DNA of 64,000 bases from positions 1 through 64,000 of the forward strand of contig JAHFRQ010000007.1 in NCBI GenBank assembly GCA_023266215.1. Reading direction: 5' to 3'. The notes under the pieces are model-generated. The model was given only the letters and a program-made list of their open reading frames with translations, was not told the DNA's origin and ran no database searches. Source of the stretch: Gammaproteobacteria bacterium (lineage in GTDB: Bacteria > Pseudomonadota > Gammaproteobacteria > Coxiellales > Coxiellaceae). The position numbers and the translations under genes are program-made. Within the stretch, counting starts at the first letter, position 1. Each line of letters begins with the position of its first letter. Positions 27,506-40,649 of this stretch are shown here, one piece after another.

Positions 27506-27778
27506 TTAAGGCTTCACAATTTGATAAAACGTTTCGCCATTTTTAACCATGCCTAAATCATTGCGCGCGTGGGCTTCAATTGCTTCGTTGCCGCTACGCA
27601 AATCTTTAATTTCTGCGACGAGAATTTGATTCTTTTGGTCTAAATTGGCGTTAATTTTTTCTTGTTTTACAATACTTTTTTTTAAATCCCAAACGGTTTT
27701 AATGCCACCATCCGAAAACCAAAACTCGTATTGGAGCAGGCCCAATAAAAATACCAGTGTGATTAGTATGATTTTCAA
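27506..27778 (-). CDS. ftsB: Cell division protein FtsB (DivIC-like)
   Basis: 90 residues: an N-terminal single membrane helix (about 3-20, IILITLVFLLGLLQYEFWF) followed by a periplasmic coiled coil (about 30-65) and the ARNDLGMVKNGETFYQIV segment typical of FtsB. It forms the FtsQLB complex that activates septal peptidoglycan synthesis. Position between eno and ispD is the conserved gammaproteobacterial location. Confidence 0.93.
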   Translation of the reverse strand: MKIILITLVFLLGLLQYEFWFSDGGIKTVWDLKKSIVKQEKINANLDQKNQILVAEIKDLRSGNEAIEAHARNDLGMVKNGETFYQIVKP

Positions 27779-27802
27779 AAAAGGCCCTCACTAACCGCGT
27801 CT

Positions 27803-31555
<3,753 letters not shown>

Positions 31556-31573
31556 TCATTAAAACGGGAGTTC

Positions 31574-31579
31574 ATTATA
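31574..31579 (-). promoter_or_regulatory. Probable -10 box of the pyrG operon promoter
   Basis: Minus-strand TATAAT 46 bp upstream of the pyrG start codon. The -35 is poor at normal spacing. The -10 sits between two CCCG words (CCCGTATAAT...CTCCCG). Confidence 0.5.
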
Positions 31580-31611
31580 CGGGCAGAAGACGCAAAGAGG
31601 AAGTTAAATTA

Positions 31612-31666
31612 ACCGCGTAATCACCGCGTAATCACCGCGTAATCACCGCGTAATCACCGCGTAATT
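31612..31666. repeat. Five tandem 11-bp repeats upstream of pyrG
   Basis: ACCGCGTAATC repeated five times without interruption (last copy ends in T). The 11-bp period is close to one DNA helical turn, so bound proteins would sit on one face. The repeat lies between the pyrG promoter and the 3' end of the convergently oriented-in-series gene at 31665, just touching its stop codon. Confidence 0.8.
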
Positions 31667-33086
31667 ATTTTTTGGCTAAAATAAACCATTTCGCACTTCT
31701 GCGCGTCCCTTCAAAATCAATGATGTTAAGTTTTTTCAAGTTCGTGAGATTGTCTTGCAACGTCCTATCAGCGGGTGGATTTTTTAAGTGCATCGCAATT
31801 TCACGCATTGATAAATGCTGAGCCGCCTTACTTAAAATCTTCAAAATGTCCATTTCCCTTTCTTTTAATCCATGCAAGTTGCTAAGAGACTCATTTAATT
31901 TCGCACCAATGGACTCTTTGAAAACAAATCGAACCAGAAAGCCGTCAGCCTGCTCTGAAAAAGAGGGTTTTGGCAAACCATGCTCATCGCATAATTTTAG
32001 AATACGACGAGTACCACCACCCCATCGATCAATTAATCCTCGAGCAAAAAATACCTGTGAAATCCTTTCGTTTCTTCGACGAGACGGATGTTTTTCACTT
32101 AACTGATTAATGGTCAGTCCACCATAAAGATGGCCGACGTTATGAATCTCAAGGTAGTCATTAAAAATAAGCAACGCAACATCGCCCGATCTTTTTGAGT
32201 AATCACGATGAATAATAGAGTTGATAATTGCTTCGCGCACCGCCAATAATGGTAACGCTGCTTTTTCAATTCGTTCGAATTGATTAGGATTATAATGCGC
32301 TGCAATCGGGATGTGTCGCCTTACAAAATCCTGCGCTGCTGATAATATTTGAAAAGCATTACCGCGCATTTGGATGCTGTCTATTACTTCATCCATCGTG
32401 TCATCCACAAATCTACCCATGCGAATAAAACACTGTGAATAATTGGCAGGCATCTTTTTCGCAAATAAAACCATCGCAGCATTATTTAATTTACCTTCCT
32501 GAATGAGATCAAATTGAGTTAAAATTTCTACTGCATTTTCTGTGTACTCTTCTTGCGGTATGCGATCCTCATTCAATCCTGCTTTCATTGCTTTGACAAT
32601 TTCAGTCTGGTCAAGATCATCTATAGTACATTCATTTGCAGTCATAGCCTCCCACGCCTTTGATATTCCAACATGATCCAATAATAAATGCTTGTACCTC
32701 TCAGATGGCATAGGACGAACACCGGACTCTGTTTTAAGATACGGTCTGCCTCTAAACGTATAAGGGCCATCCTCTTTGGAAGGTTTGCAGAAAAAAACAA
32801 TAATGTATTTGTCAGAATCGGGTAGCGACACATAATTAATTTCAATGGTCGGCCACGGATCAAATGTATTGCAAAATTCTGTTAATTTTTTTTTTGTAGA
32901 GTCAGTTACTTCAGCGCCGATGATTTTTTTAGAATCCGAGATGCCAATAAAACCATGGCCTCCGTTTACATTAAGCATTCCACACAAGGATTTACCAAGT
33001 TTCTCTAATTCAGCAATAGATCTTTTATACTCAACAGTTTTAAGCTCGCCATGCTTTATAAGCGCTACAATTCGATCGAAATCCAC
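31665..33086 (-). CDS. AlbA_2 (Schlafen-type) / HATPase_c_4 putative regulator
   Basis: 473 residues. N-terminal AlbA_2 domain (about 10-120: VEYKRSIAELEKLGKSLCGMLN, GHGFIGISD), a central ATPase-like HATPase_c_4 segment (REAIINSIIHRDYSKRSGDV, LEIHNVGHLYGGL near 290-320), then a C-terminal winged helix (LSMREIAMHLKNPPADRTLQDNL). Such proteins are annotated as ATP-binding transcriptional regulators; actual function is unclear, and some relatives occur in defence loci. Stands alone between pyrG and the M20 peptidase gene. Confidence 0.82.
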   Translation of the reverse strand: MDFDRIVALIKHGELKTVEYKRSIAELEKLGKSLCGMLNVNGGHGFIGISDSKKIIGAEVTDSTKKKLTEFCNTFDPWPTIEINYVSLPDSDKYIIVFFCKPSKEDGPYTFRGRPYLKTESGVRPMPSERYKHLLLDHVGISKAWEAMTANECTIDDLDQTEIVKAMKAGLNEDRIPQEEYTENAVEILTQFDLIQEGKLNNAAMVLFAKKMPANYSQCFIRMGRFVDDTMDEVIDSIQMRGNAFQILSAAQDFVRRHIPIAAHYNPNQFERIEKAALPLLAVREAIINSIIHRDYSKRSGDVALLIFNDYLEIHNVGHLYGGLTINQLSEKHPSRRRNERISQVFFARGLIDRWGGGTRRILKLCDEHGLPKPSFSEQADGFLVRFVFKESIGAKLNESLSNLHGLKEREMDILKILSKAAQHLSMREIAMHLKNPPADRTLQDNLTNLKKLNIIDFEGTRRSAKWFILAKK

Positions 33087-33234
33087 AAAATAGATCCTTG
33101 TATTGACATAGAAATTGCGTGCATTATACAGGAAATGAAATTAAAAATATAAGATTAGATTAGTCAGATCTTGTTATCTTGTAATTCAAATGACACACTA
33201 AGTACTGATTTCAATCAATAATTTGGAACAATTC

Positions 33235-34659
33235 ATGCCAAATCATCAAGCAAAAATTAAAGCGGGCTTTAATCAATTATCAGAAAAATGGGATAACGAG
33301 ATTATTCCGGAATTACAACAGTATATTTGCATCCCCAATCAATCACCGCTATTTGATCCCCTATGGGAATCGCATGGTTATATGCAACAAGCAATGGATT
33401 TAATTGTAAAGTGGTGCGAAAAACAAAAAATTAAAAACAAAAAAATAAAGTTATTAAACATTAAAAATAAAACGCCGTTATTATTGATTGAGATACATGG
33501 TGATTCAGATAAAACTATTTTGCTCTACGGCCATATGGATAAACAGCCTGCAATGACCGGCTGGGATAAAGATTTAGAGCCGTGGAAACCAGTGTTAAAA
33601 AATAATAAATTATATGGTCGCGGTGGCGCCGACGATGGTTATGCTATTTTTGCAGCATTAAGCGCAATTGAATATTTGCAAAATTTAAATATTCCTCATG
33701 CGCGCTGCGTGATTATCATTGAGGCATGCGAAGAAAGCGGTAGCACTGACTTACCTTTTTATCTTGAAAAAATAAAAGCTGATATTGGCACGCCCGATTT
33801 TATTATTTGCTTGGATTCTGAATGCGGTAATTACGAACAATTATGGAGCACTACTTCACTACGCGGAATAATAGGCGGAAAATTAAAAATTGATATGTTA
33901 CAAAATGGCTTGCATTCGGGTTATGCTAGCGGCGTTGTGCCATCGGTTTTTGATATCGCCAGAATTTTATTAGATCGCATTTCAGACCCAAATACAGCTC
34001 AAATAAAATTAGATGCCTTGAACGTAAATATTCCCGTACAAAGAATTAAGCAAGCGGAATTTGCGGCAAAAACACTGGGCGATCAAATCAAACAAGATAT
34101 TGCTTTTGTCAATCACGCAGAACCCATCTGCAATAATAATGCAGAATTAATTCTCAATAGATCATGGCGACCCGCGTTAAGCATTATTGGCGCAGACGGC
34201 ATTCCCAGTTGTGAAAACGCAGGCAATGTCACACTACCCTCAATCACCTTAAAATTATCCATGCGTGTTCCACCCACTTGTGATATTACAAAAGCAAATA
34301 GTGCGCTTAAAAAAATACTAGAAGAAAATCCGCCTTTTCACGCGCAAATTAGTTATTCTGCAAATGAGGTAGGCGCAGGCTGGAATGCGCCTGAATTAGC
34401 AAACTGGCTAGAAAAAGCAAATAATCACGCCTCTGATTTATTTTTTCAAAAACCGGCGGCTTATTTAGGCATTGGCGGAACGATTCCGTTTATGGGCATG
34501 CTGGGTCATTTATTTCCCGAGGCGCAATTTTTAATTACTGGCGTGCTGGGCCCTCAATCCAACGCACATGGGCCCAATGAATTTTTACATATCGATTACG
34601 TAAAAAAATTAACCGGCTGCATAGCGAGCATCATTGCAGAACACGCACAAATTATATGA
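33235..34659 (+). CDS. M20-family metallopeptidase
   Basis: 474-residue zinc-dependent dipeptidase/deacylase. Metal-binding motifs are visible: LLYGHMDKQPAM (His, Asp), GRGGADDGYAIF (bridging Asp), IIEACEESGSTDL (catalytic and metal Glu), DFIICLDSE (metal Asp) and a C-terminal SNAHGPNEFLHIDYVKK (last His). The dimerisation domain lies in the middle. Closest in style to CNDP-type dipeptidases. ATG at 33235 chosen because GGA lies upstream; a TTG 12 bp earlier is possible. Confidence 0.88.
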   Translation: MPNHQAKIKAGFNQLSEKWDNEIIPELQQYICIPNQSPLFDPLWESHGYMQQAMDLIVKWCEKQKIKNKKIKLLNIKNKTPLLLIEIHGDSDKTILLYGHMDKQPAMTGWDKDLEPWKPVLKNNKLYGRGGADDGYAIFAALSAIEYLQNLNIPHARCVIIIEACEESGSTDLPFYLEKIKADIGTPDFIICLDSECGNYEQLWSTTSLRGIIGGKLKIDMLQNGLHSGYASGVVPSVFDIARILLDRISDPNTAQIKLDALNVNIPVQRIKQAEFAAKTLGDQIKQDIAFVNHAEPICNNNAELILNRSWRPALSIIGADGIPSCENAGNVTLPSITLKLSMRVPPTCDITKANSALKKILEENPPFHAQISYSANEVGAGWNAPELANWLEKANNHASDLFFQKPAAYLGIGGTIPFMGMLGHLFPEAQFLITGVLGPQSNAHGPNEFLHIDYVKKLTGCIASIIAEHAQII

Positions 34660-34694
34660 TACACTTGCGCAATTTTTTAATTTAGGCGAAAAAT

Positions 34695-36239
34695 ATGCAA
34701 GATTTCGATGTATTGATCATCGGCAGCGGCGCTGCAGGATTGGGCGTTGCATTAAGCCTGCCAGACACTATTTCAATCGCCCTGATCACCAAAGATGCGC
34801 TTGAAACAGGTGCCTCACCTCGCGCACAAGGCGGCATTGCAGCCGTCATGGACAGTCACGACAATTTAGAAGCGCACGTTCAAGATACATTTATTGCAGG
34901 TGCTGGTTTATGCGATGAAAAAGCGGTGCGATTTACGGTGTATCAAGCAAAAAAAGCGATCGATTGGTTAATTGCACAAGGTGTTAAATTTAATAAAAAT
35001 CCAGGCTCCGAAGCATTTCACCTTACACAGGAAGGCGGCCACAGTCATCGCCGTATTTTGCATGCCGCCGATAAAACGGGCAACGAAGTAATTACCAATT
35101 TGGCAGTGCAAATTTCAAGACGCAAAAATATTACTTGTTTAACAGAGCACACAGCCATTGATTTAATATTAGAAAAAAATATTTGTGTTGGCGTATCGCT
35201 ATTAAATAACAAAACAGCTGAAATAAAAAATATTTATTCTAAAATAATCATGCTGGCAACAGGAGGTGCATCGAGTATTTATTTGCATGCGAGCAATCCT
35301 GATGCAAATTCAGGCGACGGCATTGCAATGGCGTATCGCGCTGGCGCTGCTGTTTCACACTTAGAATTTCACCAGTTTCATCCGACGTGTTTATATCACA
35401 AAGACGCTGATTCTTTTTTAATTTCAGAAGCTATTCGCGGCGAAGGCGGAATTTTAAAGCTAAAAAATGGCGAAGCCTTTATGGAAAAATATGATGCGCG
35501 AAAGGAATTGGCGCCGCGCGATATTGTCACACGTGCCATTAATGCTGAAATGAAAAAAAATAATTGTGATTGTGTTTTTTTGGATGTAACACATCTATCG
35601 CCTGAAAAAATTAAATCTCATTTTCCGACGATTTATACAAAATGCTTATCGCTAGGCATTGATATTACCAAAGAATTAATCCCGGTTGTGCCGGCTGCGC
35701 ATTATACGTGCGGTGGCGTTAAAACTGATTTACATGGCCAAACCAATATCACTAATTTATTTGCAGCGGGCGAAGTGGCGTTCACGGGTTTGCATGGTGC
35801 CAATCGCATGGCAAGCAACTCTTTGTTGGAATGCGTTGTGTTTGCAGCCAGTGCAGCACAAAAAATTCAAGAAAAATTACCGACTATTTCATTAAATACT
35901 ACACACGCAGTCGCACCCAAAGCCTTTCAGAACCCGAGCACGTCCCAAATCTTTCAGAACCCGAGCGCTAGCGAAGGGGAATATCTATCACTCATCCACC
36001 AAATCAAAACCATCATGTGGGAAAAAGTCGGTATTATTCGAAATAATAAAGATTTAAATTTAGCGCAACAAAAAATAAGTGAAATTCAAACAATAATAGA
36101 AAAATTATATCGAAGTAATAATACGCATCGAACATTAATAGAAGCGCGAAATTTAGCGTTGGTTTCAAGTTTAGTGATTCAACATGCCTTAGCACGCAAA
36201 GAAAGCCGTGGATTGCATTTTAATACAGATTATCCATAG
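34695..36239 (+). CDS. nadB: L-aspartate oxidase
   Basis: FAD-dependent oxidation of aspartate to iminoaspartate, first step of de novo NAD synthesis. 514 residues. FAD motif IIGSGAAGLGVALSLP, SPRAQGGIAAVMD, ATGGASSIYLHASNPDANSGDG, EAIRGEGGILK and AAHYTCGGVKTDLHGQT match NadB. Residues about 409-430, at the junction to the C-terminal helical domain, are encoded by one partial and one complete copy of a dispersed palindromic element (the second yields FQNPSASEGEY) inserted in frame. The rest is normal, so the enzyme is probably functional. Confidence 0.95.
   Translation: MQDFDVLIIGSGAAGLGVALSLPDTISIALITKDALETGASPRAQGGIAAVMDSHDNLEAHVQDTFIAGAGLCDEKAVRFTVYQAKKAIDWLIAQGVKFNKNPGSEAFHLTQEGGHSHRRILHAADKTGNEVITNLAVQISRRKNITCLTEHTAIDLILEKNICVGVSLLNNKTAEIKNIYSKIIMLATGGASSIYLHASNPDANSGDGIAMAYRAGAAVSHLEFHQFHPTCLYHKDADSFLISEAIRGEGGILKLKNGEAFMEKYDARKELAPRDIVTRAINAEMKKNNCDCVFLDVTHLSPEKIKSHFPTIYTKCLSLGIDITKELIPVVPAAHYTCGGVKTDLHGQTNITNLFAAGEVAFTGLHGANRMASNSLLECVVFAASAAQKIQEKLPTISLNTTHAVAPKAFQNPSTSQIFQNPSASEGEYLSLIHQIKTIMWEKVGIIRNNKDLNLAQQKISEIQTIIEKLYRSNNTHRTLIEARNLALVSSLVIQHALARKESRGLHFNTDYP
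35922..35983 (+). repeat. Tandem dispersed palindromic elements inside nadB
   Basis: 35922-35942 holds the 5' part (CTTTCAGAACCCGAGC) and 35948-35983 the complete element (core CGAGCGCTAGCGAAGGGG). Both are in frame, without stop codons in the reading used. Confidence 0.8.
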
Positions 36240-36652
36240 TAAGAAATCCGAGAAATCCTAGCGCATCGTTTAAGTGTTTTGAATAAATTTTTCTGAACGC
36301 TGTCTTTAAAAACAAGCAACTTAAAATGCTTATTATTACTCTCTGATTTAAAGTATAACATGCAAAAATAGCGTGCAATAACACTGTTACCCAATAACTC
36401 AACCGTCTCAACATGATTATTTAAAAAATCAATCTTCCATTGCTGATCTGTTGTAAACACTAATGATACATGAGATCTGCTGTTTCCTTGCTTTAAAAAA
36501 AATACAAAAGAAATAAAAGTTAACATAAATAAGATACTAAAAAGCAGGGTATTAAAACTCAACCAAAAACAAATTAAAGCAAAAATATGCACGCAGAATA
36601 AATACCAAAAGAATATTTTTGATGCGTGTAGTCTAAAAACAGATTCGGTCAT
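36230..36652 (-). CDS. YgfX (CptA)-like membrane protein
   Basis: 140 residues: two adjacent membrane helices (about 14-33 and 36-53) followed by a cytoplasmic domain with a QWKIDFLNNHVETVELLGNS segment and a C-terminal FKTLKRCARISR, the pattern of YgfX proteins. In enterics ygfX lies beside sdhE and near nadB; YgfX has been described as a partner of the flavination factor SdhE and as an inhibitor of MreB/FtsZ. Here it ends convergently with nadB (10-bp overlap). No sdhE is visible next to it. Assigned from fold pattern and location. Confidence 0.6.
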   Translation of the reverse strand: MTESVFRLHASKIFFWYLFCVHIFALICFWLSFNTLLFSILFMLTFISFVFFLKQGNSRSHVSLVFTTDQQWKIDFLNNHVETVELLGNSVIARYFCMLYFKSESNNKHFKLLVFKDSVQKNLFKTLKRCARISRISYYG

Positions 36653-36658
36653 AACAGC

Positions 36659-37126
36659 TTATCGCATGACATCAGGTGAAATAAACCATTCGATCATAAA
36701 TCGTTGTGGTGCAAAATGATCCAAACAAACAATGCTGCCCGGCTGAAAATCGACGATGGGCTCATGGTCGACCTGATTGATCAATATTTTATTGATGAGC
36801 TGAAAGAGCATGGGCAAGTGACCTACCAATAACGTATTTTCTCGCCACGTTTTTGAGAGCGCCACAATAGCATCAATTGAACCATGCTCAGCCAGCAATT
36901 CGGGGCTGGCAATTACCTTCGGCACATTCAAGACTTTGGCCATAATTTCTGCCGTTTCTTGCGCTCTTAAAATACCACTGTGAATAATTTGTGTAATCGA
37001 ATTATCGCAATTCTGCAAGCGTCTTGCCATCATGGCAATATCATGACTGCCATTTTGTGTTAAGCCGCGCTTTGGATCAATATCTGCGCTTGCCGCCATA
37101 CCATGGCGCATCACATATAATTTCAT
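36659..37126 (-). CDS. sixA: Phosphohistidine phosphatase SixA-like
   Basis: Histidine-phosphatase superfamily protein that removes phosphate from phosphohistidine domains. 155 residues; the N-terminal LYVMRHGMA carries the catalytic RHG, SGILRAQETAEIMAK the second Arg, and LLVGHLPML the second His. The ATG at 37126 has GGAG 6 nt upstream; the earlier in-frame ATG is unlikely. It is 7 bp upstream of the YgfX-like gene on the same strand. Confidence 0.85.
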   Translation of the reverse strand: MKLYVMRHGMAASADIDPKRGLTQNGSHDIAMMARRLQNCDNSITQIIHSGILRAQETAEIMAKVLNVPKVIASPELLAEHGSIDAIVALSKTWRENTLLVGHLPMLFQLINKILINQVDHEPIVDFQPGSIVCLDHFAPQRFMIEWFISPDVMR

Positions 37127-37236
37127 AAAAACTCCGTTCTGGTTATTAAGCCGCACCAGAAATATCATACCTTTTTCCTACAAACAAGATCATGGTATGA
37201 TTCGGGCTTCTTAATGAGTTCGCCTGGGAGCATTTC

Positions 37237-39075
37237 ATGGTGCAGTGCGCAAAAATTACCTATCTCGACGGAATCCGTCTCTATCGCGCGATTGTGGCCG
37301 GCATTCGACAAGTTATCTCAAAACAAGAACATCTCAACAATATCAACGTATTTCCTGTTCCCGACCGCGATACAGGCACGAATATGGCCTTGACGCTCAA
37401 TGCCATTTTAGAAAGCACGTATTCGCATCATGATTCCAGCATTCACGAATTGCTCGACACCGTGGCAAACGCAGCTTTAAATGGCGCGCGCGGAAATTCT
37501 GGCGCCATTTTAGCGCAATTTTTTCAAGGTTTAAGCGAAGGTGCAAAAACAGTTGATAAAAAAATGACGACACAAAATTTTGTTGCGGCGATTGCAACCG
37601 CTGTTAATTTTGCGCATCGTGCTTTATCTCAACCCAAGGAAGGCACTATTTTAACGGTTATTCGCGATTTTTCAGATGAAATTACACATCAGCAACTTTC
37701 CAATCAAACGGTTGATTTTGTTGTGTTGTTATCGCTGGGTATTCTGCGCGCTGAAAAATCATTGCAAAATACAATGGTTCAATTAAAAGAACTAAAAAAA
37801 GCAGGTGTTGTTGATGCGGGCGCACAAGGATTTGTTGAATTTTTAAATGGCATTTATAGTTTTATTTTAAATGGCTCCATTAAGCAATTACACGAAGAAA
37901 CAAACGATATTAATATTATTGAAACCAAAAATGATTTGTCACATGAAATTGACGAGCGCTTTCGCTACTGCACAGAATGCTTGATTAATAAAAAAGGTGA
38001 ACGGGATATTAATCATGATGAATTGCGTCATATTTTAGATGAAATGGGCGACAGTTTAATTGTAGCGGGCTCCAAAAATAAAACTAAAATTCATATTCAC
38101 ACCAATGATCCCACCAACATTTTTGAAGTGTGTAGACAATTTGGTGATATTTCAGGCGAAAAAGCAGATGACATGATCCATCAGCAAAAATCGTTTTCGA
38201 ATCGTAAAAATAAAGTCGCCATCTTAACGGATTCTGCTGCGGACTTACCAGAATCTGTTATTTCAGAATTACATATTCACGTTGTACCTATTTTAATTAA
38301 TTTTGGCACCCAAACTTTTTTGGATAAAATTTCAATCACACCCAAAGAACTGCATCATGCTTTAAAAAATAATAATATTCATCCCACTACATCGCAACCC
38401 AGTTTTGGTGATTTTCACCGGCAATACCAATATCTTGCAACGCATTATAACGCAACAATTGCTTTGCATGTTCCTGCAAAATTATCAGGCACGCTCAGCA
38501 GCTCTCAAAAAGCAGCTGAAAAAATGTTATCGCCTAATCAAATTTCCGTCATTGACTCAATGAGCACCTCATCTGGTCAAGGCTTAATTGTGATGGCAGC
38601 TGCAGAGGCGGCGCAAGCTGGTGCTTCTCACGATGAAATTATTGAGCTGGTTAAAAATATTATTCCCAAAACAAAATTTTATGCTGCCATTACACATTTA
38701 GATTATCTAGTACGTGGCGGGCGTTTATCGCTTAAATTAAAGTGGGTTCTAGATTTTTTAAAACTCGTTCCTATTATTACTGTTGTTGAACCTGGCGCTG
38801 TTAAATCATCTGGATTTTTATTCGGGAAAAAAAATCTTGCAGAAAAAATGTTTCAATTATTAAGAAAAAAAATAGATATGACGAAAACATATCGTATTTC
38901 AATTGTGCACACAGACTATGAGTCCATCGCGCATCATCTTGAAACACTAATCAAAAAAAACTTGCCCAATGTAGATAAATTATTTGTACTGCCTTGCTGT
39001 GCCAGTTTAGCAGTTCACGCAGGCCCTGGCGCACTCGGATTTGCGGTGCAGGAAATGCTTGAAATCCCCTCATAA
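37237..39075 (+). CDS. DhaL (DAK2)-DegV fusion protein, fatty-acid kinase-like
   Basis: 612 residues. N-terminal DhaL/DAK2 ATP-binding domain (about 5-215: NVFPVPDRDTGTNMALTLNAIL with metal-binding Asp residues, GARGNSGAILAQFFQG) and C-terminal DegV domain (about 325-610: VAILTDSAADLPE, HPTTSQPSFGDF, LSGTLSSSQKAA). In Gram-positives, FakA (DAK) and FakB (DegV, fatty-acid binding) are separate proteins that phosphorylate fatty acids; this fusion would join kinase and fatty-acid carrier. Uptake of host or environmental fatty acids is a reasonable inference. GGGAG ribosome site. Confidence 0.85.
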   Translation: MVQCAKITYLDGIRLYRAIVAGIRQVISKQEHLNNINVFPVPDRDTGTNMALTLNAILESTYSHHDSSIHELLDTVANAALNGARGNSGAILAQFFQGLSEGAKTVDKKMTTQNFVAAIATAVNFAHRALSQPKEGTILTVIRDFSDEITHQQLSNQTVDFVVLLSLGILRAEKSLQNTMVQLKELKKAGVVDAGAQGFVEFLNGIYSFILNGSIKQLHEETNDINIIETKNDLSHEIDERFRYCTECLINKKGERDINHDELRHILDEMGDSLIVAGSKNKTKIHIHTNDPTNIFEVCRQFGDISGEKADDMIHQQKSFSNRKNKVAILTDSAADLPESVISELHIHVVPILINFGTQTFLDKISITPKELHHALKNNNIHPTTSQPSFGDFHRQYQYLATHYNATIALHVPAKLSGTLSSSQKAAEKMLSPNQISVIDSMSTSSGQGLIVMAAAEAAQAGASHDEIIELVKNIIPKTKFYAAITHLDYLVRGGRLSLKLKWVLDFLKLVPIITVVEPGAVKSSGFLFGKKNLAEKMFQLLRKKIDMTKTYRISIVHTDYESIAHHLETLIKKNLPNVDKLFVLPCCASLAVHAGPGALGFAVQEMLEIPS

Positions 39076-39122
39076 CTACTTTACTATGCCGAACAAAGCG
39101 CAAGCTGAGAGGACTTGATGTC

Positions 39123-39869
39123 GTGAGACAAGTACCAAAATATTTGATTCCCAGATATTTGATTATTGGCGACGGCCGAATGGCCAAGCATATGTGTCAT
39201 TATCTTAGTCACTTAGGTCTGCATTTTAATAACTGGGCAAGATCAAAAAATTCAATAGAAACACTGAGTTCCAAGCTGTCGCATGCAACACATGTTTTAA
39301 TTTTAATTCATGATGACTGCATTGATCAATTTATTCAAAACAATATCAATCTGAGCCAACAGAAACCTATATTGGTTCATTTTTCTGGAAATTTAATTTC
39401 ACCCTATGCTTACTCTGCACACCCATTGCAGAGTTTTTCAGAGCAATTATACGAGCCTGAGCAATACAGAAAAATTCCATTTATTATTGAGTCACATAAC
39501 TTAGAGTTTGATGAGCTATTACCAGCCTTTAATAACCCGCATTATAAAATTAATCGCGCTGATAAAAATTATTACCATGCGATGTGTGTCATGGCCAATA
39601 ATTTTACGACGTTGTTGTGGCAAAAATTTTTCTCAGAAATGCAGTGTAAATTTAAAATTAAAATAGAAGACCTACAGCCTTTTTTGGATCAAACATTTAT
39701 TAATATAAAAGAAGATCTTCAAAATGCACTGACAGGACCTATTGTCAGAAAAGATACGAAAACGTTACTGAATGATTTAAAAGCGCTAAGTAGCGATAAT
39801 TTTTATAGTATTTTTAAAACTTTTATTAACACATTTACACAGGAAGCAATTGATGAAAAACATTTTTGA
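39123..39869 (+). CDS. panG: DUF2520-type Rossmann protein, probable ketopantoate reductase PanG
   Basis: 248 residues: Rossmann fold at the N-terminus (YLIIGDGRMAKHMCHYLSHL) and a C-terminal helical DUF2520-type domain (YYHAMCVMANNFTTLLWQKFF). It overlaps panB by 17 bp and precedes panC, occupying the step between them. Francisella uses PanG, a distant 6PGDH-like reductase, in place of PanE for ketopantoate reduction, and its gene also clusters with panBC. No PanE is visible in this window. GTG start with GAGAGGA upstream. Function is inferred from fold and operon. Confidence 0.7.
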   Translation: MRQVPKYLIPRYLIIGDGRMAKHMCHYLSHLGLHFNNWARSKNSIETLSSKLSHATHVLILIHDDCIDQFIQNNINLSQQKPILVHFSGNLISPYAYSAHPLQSFSEQLYEPEQYRKIPFIIESHNLEFDELLPAFNNPHYKINRADKNYYHAMCVMANNFTTLLWQKFFSEMQCKFKIKIEDLQPFLDQTFINIKEDLQNALTGPIVRKDTKTLLNDLKALSSDNFYSIFKTFINTFTQEAIDEKHF

Positions 39870-40641
39870 TTTTCAGAAAAAAAAATATGCGAATGAAAAA
39901 ATCACCATGATTACCTGCTATGATTTCACAAGCGCTAGAATAATCGATAAAACAGATATTGATTGTGTTTTAGTGGGTGATTCTGTGGCAATGGTGATGC
40001 ACGGCTATCCTGATACAACGAGCGCTACCATGGACATGATGGTGTTACACACGAAGGCCGTTTCAAAAGGTATTAATAATAAGTTTATTATTAGCGATTT
40101 GCCTTTTATGAGTAATCGAAAATCGCTAAGTAAAACTATGTCGGCAATTGAATCGCTCATCCGCGCTGGTGCCCATGCCGTAAAATTAGAAGGCGCAAGC
40201 GGAAATTTAACACATATTCGCCATGCCGTTGAATCAGGCGTACCTGTCATGGGGCATCTTGGATTAACATTACAGCACATTCACACACTAGGTGGTTTTA
40301 AAGTACAAGGCAAAGATACCATTTCAAAAAATAAATTAATCAGAGATGCGAAATTATTAGAAGACGCCGGCTGTTTTGCTTTAGTGTTAGAATGTGTGCC
40401 ACCTGACTTAGCAGAAGAAATTACCAAAACATTAACCATTCCAACCATTGGCATTGGCGCAGGCCCCGGCACAGATGGACAAGTATTGGTATTGCAGGAT
40501 TTGCTTGGTTTGCAAACAGTGATCAAACCCAAATTTCTCAAGCATTATTTTAATGGTGATCTTGCATTTACAGACAGCATTAATCATTTTGCATCTGACG
40601 TAAAATCACAAGATTATCCCACCAAAGAGCATAGCTATTAA
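39853..40641 (+). CDS. panB: 3-methyl-2-oxobutanoate hydroxymethyltransferase
   Basis: Transfers a hydroxymethyl group from methylene-tetrahydrofolate to make ketopantoate. 262 residues. ITMITCYDFTSARI, DCVLVGDSVAMVMHGYPDT (metal-binding Asp), DLPFMSN, AGAHAVKLEGA, GHLGLTLQHIH and TIGIGAGPGTDGQVLVLQDLLGL match PanB. ATG preceded by AGGAAG. Second gene of panG-panB-panC-coaBC. Confidence 0.97.
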   Translation: MKNIFDFQKKKYANEKITMITCYDFTSARIIDKTDIDCVLVGDSVAMVMHGYPDTTSATMDMMVLHTKAVSKGINNKFIISDLPFMSNRKSLSKTMSAIESLIRAGAHAVKLEGASGNLTHIRHAVESGVPVMGHLGLTLQHIHTLGGFKVQGKDTISKNKLIRDAKLLEDAGCFALVLECVPPDLAEEITKTLTIPTIGIGAGPGTDGQVLVLQDLLGLQTVIKPKFLKHYFNGDLAFTDSINHFASDVKSQDYPTKEHSY

Positions 40642-40649
40642 GGCGCAAA

